From Ramazzottius varieornatus (Eukaryota > Tardigrada > Eutardigrada > Parachela > Ramazzottiidae): a DNA stretch of 64,000 nt. The stretch's first letter is position 1, and every line of letters starts with the position of its first letter. Position numbers and translations under genes: made by a program. Positions 25,273-35,042 of this stretch are shown here, in pieces. The stretch is taken from NCBI GenBank assembly GCA_001949185.1, contig BDGG01000001.1, forward strand, positions 1,236,263-1,300,262, given 5' to 3'. Under the pieces are notes generated by a model. The model saw nothing but the letters and a program-made list of their open reading frames with translations. It was not told the origin of the DNA and made no database searches.

Positions 25273-26151
25273 GTTGAACAAACAACGCGGAGACACTCAG
25301 GCTGGTATCGGGAGTCTCTTCTGTAGCAGTTCGAAGGCCAAAACGTTTCAGGAGAAAATGAAGGAACGATCCGAAGCAGTAGAGTAAAAGACGAGCAGCT
25401 CCTTGTCGAAAATCGAAATAATGGGAAGCACAGCATAATGCATGACATAACATGATAATGTAATGACACACATAAATTCATAGTTCTTCAATCGACCGGA
25501 AATACGTCATCGCGGTTCAGTTGTTGGCGGTTATAAGTCTGCGTCGAGAAATCGATTCATTCGGGATTGAATCATCTTCTGCTTCTTCGGATTTTACTTT
25601 ATTACAGAGTATTCAACGGTTTGCGGGTATACAACCTAGTACAATCGACAGAGCGCTTGAAATATGCCATCTCACAAAAGTCACACATTTGACACTAGAG
25701 CACTGGGCCGCAGGTCCAAAAGTACGTTGTAACTGTGCTGCGCACATTAGCAGGGTGCTGTACGCTGTGATCTGCTGCACAACTTTCATGCCCAGTGGCT
25801 AAGCAGCTGTGCTGCAGATGCACGTTGACCTGGTGCAACTGCGCGGAACGCCGATGTATTGACGAGGTTTGTAAATCAGTCAGCGAAATCGATAGTCAAC
25901 CTGGAGAACGTTGGCCTAAAGTACGGCAAAGCTGAGACGGCTGACGTTCGAATGCCCAAAAACTGTAAATTTTGTTAGGTTTCAGTAGGTGCATCTGCGC
26001 GGTAGTCTATGGCTTTCTGCTGTATGCTGTGCTGTGCCGCACAAATTTCGTCAATTCACGCGCTGCAACTGTGCTGCAGCACAGCACAGCTACAGTACAG
26101 CGCAACGCATGCGACCAGATTCCGTGCTCTATTTGACACCTCCTCTGAGTT
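25273..26151. other. Intergenic stretch upstream of copy C
   Basis: No gene seen. It should hold the promoter of copy C. Around 25735-26110 it is rich in GCTGTGCTG/CAGCACAGC words, including a near-palindrome at about 26070-26090 (GTGCTGCAGCACAGCACAGC). Confidence 0.45.
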
Positions 26152-26580
26152 TTACCAGTGTGGGTTGACCATAGTGTAAAATATGCAAAGAGCAATAATA
26201 ACGAAAACGTCGAACAACGGTCTGAACACTGATTGGAGTAGAGGCAGCAGAAGCTCGACACGCCCATGGGATCGGACGACGTCACGCTTTACTAAAGAAT
26301 AAATTGAAAAACAAGTAACAAAATGTAGGAAACAAACCTGGTTCATGGTACGAGATCGCAGGTGAATTCTATCCTCAGGTTTCCTGACAACTTTTTTGTG
26401 GGTTTTCGAGAGCTTTTCAACCTGAGTGCAACGCTTGGAGTAGAAATACAACCGACATTTGAGGAAAAACTGAGCAAGTCCGAAGATCACGTTTGAACTA
26501 CCGCAACAGTCTACAGAGCCAAAATTCTCTTCTTTCCAAATCTTGAGGATAGTTTCCGAAGCGATCGGGGTAAAAGTCAT
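26152..26580 (-). CDS. Hypothetical protein with a C-terminal hydrophobic segment
   Basis: An ATG at 26580 opens a frame of 142 codons. The first 81 codons (TFTPIASETILKIWK..., Lys/Arg-rich in the second half) end at a plausible donor (CAG/GTTTGT). If that intron is removed, the next codon is a stop, so either the reading runs through or the protein is 81 aa. The read-through C-terminus has a long hydrophobic run (FVIIALCIFYTM). I do not recognise a family. It lies between gene C and the small membrane-protein frame upstream, on the same strand. Confidence 0.3.
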   Translation of the reverse strand: MTFTPIASETILKIWKEENFGSVDCCGSSNVIFGLAQFFLKCRLYFYSKRCTQVEKLSKTHKKVVRKPEDRIHLRSRTMNQVCFLHFVTCFSIYSLVKRDVVRSHGRVELLLPLLQSVFRPLFDVFVIIALCIFYTMVNPHW

Positions 26581-26721
26581 GACAGGGTGTCCCAAAATGG
26601 CGTCATCGAACTTTGACCGGAAGACGTCCTCGAGATCGCGAATGAATGAAAAGGAGGACGGCGTTCTATTACGCAGCTAACCACGGTCTAGACTTTCAAC
26701 CCACTTTGCGATTATGTACGA

Positions 26722-26985
26722 ATGAGTGCCGGATTTGGTCACGCGTGCGTTACTAGGAAAATGGATTCATTGATGTTGCGAAAGGGATCCAGTTCTAAGT
26801 CGGACGGTTGGGGAACCGCCGAAACTCGATACGAGATTGTAACGAGTATTGTCACCTCGGGGCACCGTGTTTCTCGGATTACCAACCCTCGAGATGATCT
26901 GGAGAAAATGATTAATGAAGTTGTAAAAACAAATGAAACATCACGTACTTTCTTCGCCGCGGACTCCATCAAATCTGGAAAATGA
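26722..26985 (+). CDS. Hypothetical small ORF
   Basis: ATG-initiated 87-codon frame with ordinary amino-acid composition (MSAGFGHACVTRKMDS...). No domain or signal peptide is visible and no splice context helps. It could be chance. Confidence 0.2.
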   Translation: MSAGFGHACVTRKMDSLMLRKGSSSKSDGWGTAETRYEIVTSIVTSGHRVSRITNPRDDLEKMINEVVKTNETSRTFFAADSIKSGK

Positions 26986-27275
26986 TCTTATTGGTCAAAA
27001 GATATTTATTTCCACCAATCAAACCACTGTCTAAACCATTAAGCTCCGGCCCAGCGAAATGTTTTGTGGTGCGTGAGAGCTTATGCTTTATAGCGTCAGT
27101 GCGACAAGCACATGCCTACACCGCACATGCACAAACATAAGCAGAAAGTACGTACGTGCTTGTTACTCTCTGGCCGAAATCTCCTAGCTGTCATGCACCA
27201 CGATACATGTGCCATTCGGCGACGCGCACATGCATACAACCAGGTTAGCGGGATATGACTCGGTTTTGATGTCCA

Positions 27276-27613
27276 CTAACCTGCAACGGAAACACCCACA
27301 GAGCGGAGCAGAACAAAGGGAAGACTCCAGGGAAGAGTGAGCAGCAGAACAAACGGCGACAGAAGAGGCCAGACAGACGACAAGAGCGATAAAGGTGACG
27401 ATGGGACAAGTCGAGGCTTCTTCGAGAAGCCTGCAAGAAACAGACGGTTAACCAGCAGATGGTCCACTCTCCACCGTCAAAGGCTCGAACCAAGCACTTA
27501 CTCGGTAAACAGAGGCAGAGGGATATAGTGGCATACAGGGGACGAAGATAGCAAGGGATGCCGGAGAGCAGGAAGATCTCGTAGCCTGCCGGTAATCTGA
27601 TGCAATACGCCAT
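27276..27613 (-). CDS. Hypothetical small membrane protein, 2 exons
   Basis: Exons 27613-27502 and 27430-27276 join in phase 1 to 88 aa. The first exon is hydrophobic (IFLLSGIPCYLRPLYATISL). The second begins with a basic FSKKPRL patch and continues with a long Leu/Pro/Val hydrophobic segment (LLSPFVLLLTLPWSLP), suggesting one or two membrane spans. The TAG at the end overlaps a possible donor, so the protein might be longer. No family recognised. Confidence 0.4.
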
Positions 27614-28570
27614 CAGCGCTAATCAATAATAAAAAACTTGACCAAACCTATCTGCGACATAGCTTTGTTGCCGTGTTCGATGAAAGCTGGATTTAGCTGT
27701 TGATTGATGGAACATTCAACACTATGGTCAACCCACACTGGTTTTACTCTTCTTCCGTTTCGTTTTCTGCAGCATTTCCATCGAGCTCTTCGGATGAACT
27801 CCTCGACTGATGGTCGGCCGCGTTCTTTTCTTCTCCTGTCAACTGCCAAGCAAAGGGGGGTTTCCGGTAAGGCGCACCACCGGGCTTGTGATATTTCATC
27901 GGCTCTGGACCTGATTCATACAGCAAAAAAAACACTTTGTCACTGACTGCGCTGTATAATCGATTTTATTTTTCCTCATGCCTGTGAGAGTCGACCTTTG
28001 GCGATTCTTTCCAGTATATTTCTTCTCCTGCCAGCTGCTCGACTTCTTGCAACTGATTCTCCAGCGTAAGCTGCTCCTTCGGCGTCAGCGGAACTGTACC
28101 ATGAAAGAGAAGGAAGTAAACACAATCCCACCGATCACACAGGAAACGTGCCGCTTTTAGCAACTTACTTCCCTCTTTGGCTTTCCTTCGAATCTTGCTG
28201 ATGTTTGTCACCCTCTTGATATTCGCGGCTTTGCACTGTTCGGTTCGCCGTGTCCATCTAGCACGATTCCGGGCGAGAAGCTCTTCTCTTGATACTTGCT
28301 CTTCCGGCGTCAAGGGTGGTATAAGAATTTCATGATCTAGCTTATCCAAGCCCAGAAACATTTTTCGCATCCATTTTCACCATTTGCCCTTACTTCCCGC
28401 CATCGCTTTAGCCCGTAACTTCGCCCTTTAACCCAGACCTCTTTTTCTTTCTTTCAGGTGCTGACTTTTTGTCTTCGTCCGTCGCTTTCTTGTTCTGTTT
28501 CCCTTCTAGACGAATAGAAATGTTAAACTATTAAAATTTAAATGGGATTTCGGCAGACAGACTCGATAAG

Positions 28571-28640
28571 AACGTTTGCTCAAGTGACGTATGTTTCCGG
28601 TGCTATCATTCGGACGCGTGCGCCACTTGAGCAACCTATC
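28571..28640. repeat. Hairpin repeat in copy D
   Basis: Arms GCTCAAGTGACGTATGTTTC and GGACGCGTGCGCCACTTGAGC. Located between module exons of copy D. Confidence 0.75.
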
Positions 28641-29151
28641 TTGGCGAGGCTGAGGGACCTAACGTCGCGTACTCTGTAATCATAGGATTGTTTGCGGAAG
28701 GTTCCTCTTCTGTCTCGACCTCTAATTCTGCGAGAAAAGACGTACGACACCGGTCCAAACAGTAAGAAACCAGGAAGCGCGCGCTCAGCTAGTGAGAACA
28801 CACTCTTCGCAACTTTGACCATTTTCCTGAGCCTTTTCGTGTCTTTATTGGCTTTTCGGCGTAGTAAAAGATGTTTTTCTCGTCGGGCTTCTTCTTCTGA
28901 GGTTAGAGGTACTGCAGAAAAAAAAAGTTCCAGAACAGACAAAACTGTTACCACACGAAAGCTACGCTGGCTGGAATAGGCACTTACGTCCTTGTACGAT
29001 TTTGGCCCTGATCGCCAATGGATGCTCCTTCAGTTTTACATATCTAAGCTGCGTTCCACTAAGATCTCCCGGCTTTCATCGGCTACGAGGAAACATGTTG
29101 ACAGTAGCGTTAAGCAGTCCACAAACAGCGCTCGTCCTGTACCGAGTTACA

Positions 29152-29225
29152 AGATCGCTTTTCCAAGCGGCACATTCTTACGGCAAATAACACTGCAAAC
29201 GTGCGGCACTTGGGGAAATAACCTT
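29152..29225. repeat. Hairpin repeat in copy D
   Basis: Arms TTTTCCAAGCGGCACATTC and AACGTGCGGCACTTGGGGAAA. In the interval between the exon-6-like and exon-7-like parts of copy D. Confidence 0.75.
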
Positions 29226-30115
29226 GTCGAGTTCACTAGTTGACCCTCCCACCCATATACCTGCGCCAGGTGCACATCGTCTTTCTATTGTTAGTCTCCG
29301 AGCCGCATTGATCTCTTTCTGCTCCAACGTAATGGCTGAATAAAATAACATGAAATAGTACCAAGCAGCGAACTGCAGTCTACTGTTCTCCCTACCACAT
29401 AAAGTGTACCTACCGCGAGTCTCGAAGTCCTGCTTTTCCTCATCCGTCATTCCTAAAATTAACAAACTACCGTACATTATGTAACATAAAATGGTCACGA
29501 TACGATAACTCAGAAAAAGTAACCTCACCTCCTCAATAATACCGTTCCCTCAAGTTGCGCCATTCGGTCAGTTCCTTCTTTGTCCGCCGAACCCTTTTCG
29601 ACGACACCACGCTTCCGCACTCCTTCCTCAACGATATTCTGCTTGTGAACTCCGGCACGTCTGGCAAGGAAGCTGCACCCTCACTTTCTGTAGGCTCATA
29701 TTGGAGAATGTCTGTGGGCTCTTCGGAAGCGGGCACCTCTGTCCGCGATATCTCGTCCGACGTTTCGGGTTCCTTCTCAGTTTTCTGGTTCAGTTTCCTG
29801 AGTTTGCTTTCTTTCCGATGAGAACGCGCGCAGTGTTCCGGATCGATATATCGGACGTATTGCACGGGCGGGCCGAATAGCTCGTCGTACACCTCAGCAC
29901 AGCCTTGTGGCCTGTTGACGAAAACCCGCAGTTCTGTCGACGGGGCAATATCTCGGACACTGAACAGGTAGATGGAACCATGTTGCTGGTACGCTATTAC
30001 ATTGACTTCTCTAAAGTTGGATGACGGCCGGACGAACCTGATCCAGTTGCAAAGGAAGTCGTCGCTCAAATCGTAGGCCTGAAACCAAGGAAGAAAAAAG
30101 GAGACCTGGACGATC

Positions 30116-30192
30116 AAGATCGTTTACTCCAAGTAGCGCATTCTGTCAGCCAATGAGACTGAAAACATGCGCCACCTGGAGAAACGGTCTTC
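30116..30192. repeat. Hairpin repeat in copy D intron 3
   Basis: Arms TCCAAGTAGCGCATTCTGTC and ACATGCGCCACCTGGA, between exon 3 and the PR exon of copy D. Confidence 0.75.
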
Positions 30193-30992
30193 TCGAGTCT
30201 ACTGAAGCAGCTGTTAATCTTTACATACATATAGCTTTTCCGTTTCCTCTGACCAAACATAGCGAAGAGTTTCCGCAAGTATTTCGCCCATACGAAGTAA
30301 GGGTGCGATTAAGGGTCCAAATAATGTCCATGCTTTGATGTGTTCCTTCGCGATTTATCGTGTCTCCTGCAATGAAAAATCTGAGTGGCATTCCGCTCTG
30401 CCAGTAACGGCCGAAAACGCACCTTTGTCCTCCTCCAGCACTTTAGTAAACTCGTATCTTTGAGAAGAATCGGGTACAGAAGAATACGCGAGTGGAATAG
30501 GTGGCTTATCGTAAATGATGCGTTCAACATCGGTGTGCTCGAAGCATGCTCCTTCTAGCATCTCCTCGCATTGTTCACAGTCTGCAAGAAATGCCACGAT
30601 ATTTCTGTTCATGCTGCCTGGCAGACCAGTAATTTGATAGTACTCACATAAGGAGATATTTACGGGAATCTGGTTAGCCATCACAGGCTTCAGGACAGCT
30701 TCCTTGTTTCCGGAGGTTGGCACCGTTGGATCAGCCTTCCGATTACTCACGATGAACGTTCCAACTGGGTGCACCATCTGGACACTCGCGGAGGCGCTCA
30801 TTCTGGATAGACGGGGCTTCTGCCATGCTGCTGGTAACCCACCATGTTACTCATGCGATAAAGTCGATTATCGTCCCGTCGAGTGCGGTGTCTCTTCTGT
30901 GGAACATGTTCAAAAAGGAGGAAGGAAAGACGCGATATCCGGATCGACGGAGGACATCAGTCTGGGCATTAGGTGTTCTTCCGTGTAATCAG

Positions 30993-31877
30993 TACTCTCC
31001 GATGGTGAGGAATGCAAGAAAGGTGCGGGTACAAGGGTAGAGTACAAAGTTCCATCCAGAACCCTACCAGAGTGGGCGAAGCGTTCAACGCGGGTACTCA
31101 GACAAGAAAAGCCCAAGCGTGCCGATGGCAAGGTGGAGTGCAAGAAGGTTCCCCGGAAGCGCGTTCGCCGCGACGACAGTAACAAAGGAACTACAGACAC
31201 CATCAGTGCTAAAGCTCCTCTTCCGCGCCCTTTGAAAGACATGGAGGAGGAAATAGGACGGAAGCTGATCACAGGAAGTATGCATCAAATCCTTTTACAA
31301 GCTTGGTTAGTGACTTTAGTATTCAAACGGGAACAATGGTTGCAGTACCACGGACGCCCGAAGAGCAGCTGCGTCGCGAACAGGATCTGGTGCATCGACG
31401 TGCAAACAATGAGAAGTACAGGAGAAAAGACAGAATAGCTAAGGGTCGTGGTAAGTCACTGCCTCACCTTCTGTAATATATTCAGGAATGGGCTCGATCT
31501 CAACAACGGGGCATCGTAGTCGTAGCATACACCTCCACCGCTGTTGAGACCGAAGTGGGAACTGGCCGAAGGAATCAAACCAGATCGCTGTTCAAAGTGA
31601 CGCAGACTCTCATTGTTGTTGGCTGAGAGTATGCGTTACTTGGGAAAACGATCTTCTTGAGTTTGCTCGCCCATGTCTCAGCTGAGAATCTCCGTGTCCC
31701 TCACGGGATTTCGTTTCCCATTGATCATTTTAGGACGACCTTTTTCCGATTTACGTATTTCTTTTGATTGTAGATACTGAACCAGCGAAGATCGATAACC
31801 CAGGCTCGTTCAAGAAAGCACCGTTGTTTTCATGGCAGCTAGCGGAACAAGACAGTTCATCAGCCTCGTCCAAGTAG
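30993..31877 (+). pseudogene. PRDM-cluster copy E, 3' fragment in inverted orientation
   Basis: Three exons in phase on the plus strand: 30993-31277, 31346-31450 and 31774-31877 (stop TAG). The first encodes a Lys/Arg-rich tail (KVECKKVPRKRVRRDDSNKG). The second is a 105-nt L-T-P-E-E-type module (TPEEQLRREQDLVHRRANNE), the same length as the module exons of A and C. The third ends with PLFSWQLAEQDSS, matching the exon-9 motif of the other copies (PLFDWQ, PMFAWQ). No knuckle or PR/SET exon could be found upstream, where copy D begins head-to-head. It may be a truncated paralog, or a gene whose 5' part was lost in rearrangement. It could still be expressed from an unidentified start. Confidence 0.6.
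31588..31668. repeat. Hairpin repeat in copy E intron
   Basis: Arms GTTCAAAGTGACGCAGACTC and GAGAGTATGCGTTACTTGGG, in the intron between the module exon and the last exon of copy E. Confidence 0.7.
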
Positions 31878-32110
31878 GCTGTCGTTGGAGATCTCGAAAT
31901 GATCGATGGATCGGACATATCCAAATCCCTCGCGATAGAAGCAGATCATGTCTTTCTCGATGGCGCAAGAGTCTTTTAGTGCGAAGTCCAAATCTGCTTC
32001 AGAATGGTCCATACCGACCGGGTATAGTTTCTGAGACGTGCTTCAAATTTATTCGTCGTCGATCCGTGTTTCCTATCGCTTGTGTGTACCATGTTTGTGC
32101 TGTTTTGCTA

Positions 32111-32549
32111 CAAGGGAACGAAGGTCGGTCTGAGAGTCCAAAACTCTTCCAAGTTTTTCCATCGAAAATACTCGGTCCTGACTACTGTTTCAAGGTAGTT
32201 TCAACTGCCGGTAACAATCTTCTGGCCTAAGAGAAAACTACGAATGCGTGGAGCTCTCTTGAAACCACNNNNNNNNNNNNNNNNNNNNNNNNNNNNNNNN
32301 NNNNNNNNNNNNNNNNNNTTTTTGTTGCTAGAGACGTCATGTTTCGGACGATACGAGACCGAGCAAACGTTGAAAAGTCAGACGTCCCACAGTGGTTTCA
32401 AGAGGGCTCCACGCATTCGTAATTTTCTCTTAGGCCAGAAGATTGTTTCCGGCAGTTGAAACTACCTTGAAACAGTAGTCAGGACCGAGTGTTCTTGATG
32501 GAAAAAGTTGGAAGAGTTTTGGACTCTCAGACCGACCATCGTTCCCTTG
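32111..32549. repeat. 158-bp inverted repeat flanking the assembly gap
   Basis: Left arm 32111-32268 and right arm 32392-32549 are reverse complements with only scattered mismatches (for example CAAGGGAACGAAGGTCGGTC against CAAGGGAACGATGGTCGGTC after inversion). The spacer contains the 50-N gap and 73 known bases. No protein signal lies in the arms. Confidence 0.9.
32269..32318. other. Assembly gap (50 N)
   Basis: Exactly 50 Ns, the usual placeholder for a gap of unknown size. It starts immediately after the left arm of the inverted repeat. Confidence 0.99.
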
Positions 32550-33315
32550 TAAGCAGCATTCGCGTGATTTGTACAGAGATCTTTTACGTATGGTGGGAGG
32601 TGGGACCGTTCTCATGTGATTTTTTAGGTTTTTTATGTGTACAATTCCACACACATACAGAACCCCGAATTCTTGTTGTTTTCAAACGAAGGTTAAATAA
32701 GCCTGAAAATTTCTCTTCGGTACCAAGGTTGGAATCTTCCACGACCAGATTTTCCGCACCGAAAACTTTTAGAATTATAATGAGATCTCCGAACCGGTCT
32801 TGTTCGAGGTTTCGCTTCGTGAAGGGCTAATAAGAAAACTATGTACGTCTCGTCCAACCTCCGAAATGCCGAACTCTCGCGGCGTGGTAGAAGAAAGCAT
32901 CCTTATATGCGTGGCAGCTGGCCCAGTCAACGATGAAACCGACAAGCGAAGCTGGTCGCGATGACCTAACCAGCTGCACAATTGACCGAATGACTTACCT
33001 TTCTCTTCTTCTAGCTCACTGCATTTCCGATGTTTGATACCGTATGGTACCGTATCACTGGTATGATTAATAACCAGAAAGAAAACGGTTCGCCGAATAC
33101 ACTCAAGCCAGACATGATCGATGGTCCAAAAGTGCAGTACGTACGCAGGAAATACATGGTATTATATTCAGGAATTCAAAGCTAATGAGATGAGTCGTAG
33201 GATGAACAGATGAAACTACTGTAACGTGAAACTATGAAGTGCAACCACGATCTCACCATTGTTTCAGCTCGGCTCTTTGCTTGGTTAATGTTCTGGCGGT
33301 TTGTGAATGGCGGCT

Positions 33316-33765
33316 TTACCAGCCCCTGTATCCAACCCCAACAATGTCACCATTCTGGACTCTTGACGCATCTGGCGTGACAATGCATCCAAGGCTGTCC
33401 ATGTTCGTCACCCGACGGAGCCAGTTTGTCGACGGTTCGTGCACTTGTAAAGCCGTACGCCCCATAGCGTTGTGACCGATGGGATTTAGGTTGCATCTGT
33501 AGATGTCCGATTCCGTCTTTCTGCCGCAGTTGCTGGTTTGATAAAGGCCGGGTGGAGCTGGTCCTCCAGGGGTGGGTATCCCCAGGAGACGAATGGTATG
33601 ACTTTTTAGCCCTGGATGAATACTAACCCCGAATGGCGATAGGTAAGTGGGAGTACCGGAATGAGCCGCCGAGTTACAGTCCGGCTTTGTCGATGGGCAA
33701 AATGTGCCATTGTTCGAGGACATAAAATCCTTCGAGAAGATGAAGTCCGGAGTGACTTTAGACAT
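33316..33765 (-). CDS. Hypothetical single-exon protein, 149 aa
   Basis: ATG at 33765, stop at 33316. The sequence is Pro/Gly/Ser/Asn-rich in its first two thirds (GIPTPGGPAPPGLYQTSNCG) with a few cysteines, followed by NPIGHNAMGRTALQ. I do not recognise the family. No signal peptide is obvious and the ORF length alone is modest support. Confidence 0.35.
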   Translation of the reverse strand: MSKVTPDFIFSKDFMSSNNGTFCPSTKPDCNSAAHSGTPTYLSPFGVSIHPGLKSHTIRLLGIPTPGGPAPPGLYQTSNCGRKTESDIYRCNLNPIGHNAMGRTALQVHEPSTNWLRRVTNMDSLGCIVTPDASRVQNGDIVGVGYRGW

Positions 33766-35042
33766 GGTCAGGCGCCTAAGGAAGTGCCTCAGGAATCAGT
33801 CTAGCGCATAAACGTACCAAATGACAGTGCAGCAATCTTGGTCGCCGAAGACTTTACGAAATTGAGGAAAGGTACGCAGAAGTTTGCTCGTCAAATATAT
33901 GATTTTCACTGAAGTAAAAGCAGTCTATGATCTGGGCTTTGATATTTTATGGTGTCTGATGGAAAGTACCCAATCATATCGGTTGAACTTCGGAATAATA
34001 CGCCCTGACTCAACCAACGGAATTTCGATATCGTAGGTGAATTTCATTACGGACGTATGCCTTCACGGAGGTGCAACCACAGTATACGGCCTTTACTTTC
34101 TCTTTGTTTGATATTGAAAGTTGGAGCCTGTGAGGTAAACAGGTGCAGTTGTTCCCCGTAAATGAATCGTTCCTAATTTTCAACGTTATCAAGAAGGCTT
34201 CAGCTGATATATTGGGAAACGTCCTACGAAAGATAAGACGGACATTCCCCAAAGGCCCGTGAAAAACGTAGTGAACGCGCTAACGTCAGAAAAGGTCATA
34301 ACCGTTAATGTTGTTAATGTTGTTACCGTTAATGTTGGTTCGTGAGTTAGAATGGTCCTTAGTCTTTTTTACGTCCATTATGGCTGGGAAGTCCACCCCT
34401 GTCCTTTTCATGCTGTCCATGGACAATATGCAACCACGTTATGGTGCAATTTTTGTGCGTTGAATCGAGTAACTTTGAAGCTGTTCCTTCTGAGACACCA
34501 GACAGGGAACCGGAAATTATGAAATCAAGAGGTCGGAGATTGAAACTTCGGTGTATGTACTGTACGTACGTACGTGTGGTACATTCATAACAGGACAAGC
34601 GAGAGGACCTTGTTCAGCAATCTGCCACCTGAACGAGGGAGCATACTTGTACCACAGGGCACTATACTTAACTTTGTTATGTACCTCTTGATTTCATAAG
34701 TCCCGGCTCTCTGTCTAGTGTTTCAAAAGGAACACCAATTTGGGGTGATTTTCATTGGATCTGCCTGATATTTCAAGTATTCACCGTGGTTAATGACAAG
34801 TTTCAAACCTTTTGTTTCCATACGAATGAAGGGTATCACAGTGCATAAAACGAAAGCTGCACAGAAAAGTGAGAAACCAAGCAAACTGTGGCGAAGGAAA
34901 CGTTTGTATCACATGAAACTACCTATGTATCCAACTGGTAGAAATCAAGCTGAAAGAAAAGCCTGGTTCAATGGACAACGAGTACTCGTACGAATGGACA
35001 GTAGCAATCATGATCACGGGGAAGGAACCCGACGAGACACGT
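33766..35042. other. Intergenic stretch downstream of macroH2A
   Basis: No gene recognised. It has a short run of GTTAATGTT units at about 34300-34335 and a TACG microsatellite at about 34560-34573. The 3' UTR of macroH2A should lie near 34900-35042. Confidence 0.4.

Larger units (their letters stand above)
27744..30801 (-). pseudogene. PRDM-like PR/SET copy D, damaged or mis-sequenced
   Basis: Exon 1 (30801-30648) and knuckle exon 2 (30581-30423, CEQCEEMLEGACFEH) are intact. Exon 3 (30366-30229) is 138 nt; phases need 137 or 140, and the conserved LFGPLIAPL frame meets a TAA just inside the exon. The PR exon from about 30079 is well preserved (CNWIRFVRPSS, NVIAYQQHG, STELRVFVN) but ends in TGA at 29533. 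Further exons follow: MTDEEKQDF at about 29450, an exon-6-like one at about 29335, a frame-broken exon-7-like one at about 29080, L-T-P/S-E-E modules at about 28912, 28320 and 28095, and a last exon 27744-27910 with EPMKYHKPGGAPYRKP. A shorter product truncated at the TGA, or two adjacent partial genes, cannot be excluded. Confidence 0.6.

Noticed and set aside
33316-33765. Assigning the 149-aa ORF to the NUDT9/Nudix family because of NPIGHNAMGRTALQ
   Set aside because: No Nudix box (G-x5-E-x7-R-E-U-x-E-E) is present and the resemblance is confined to a few residues.
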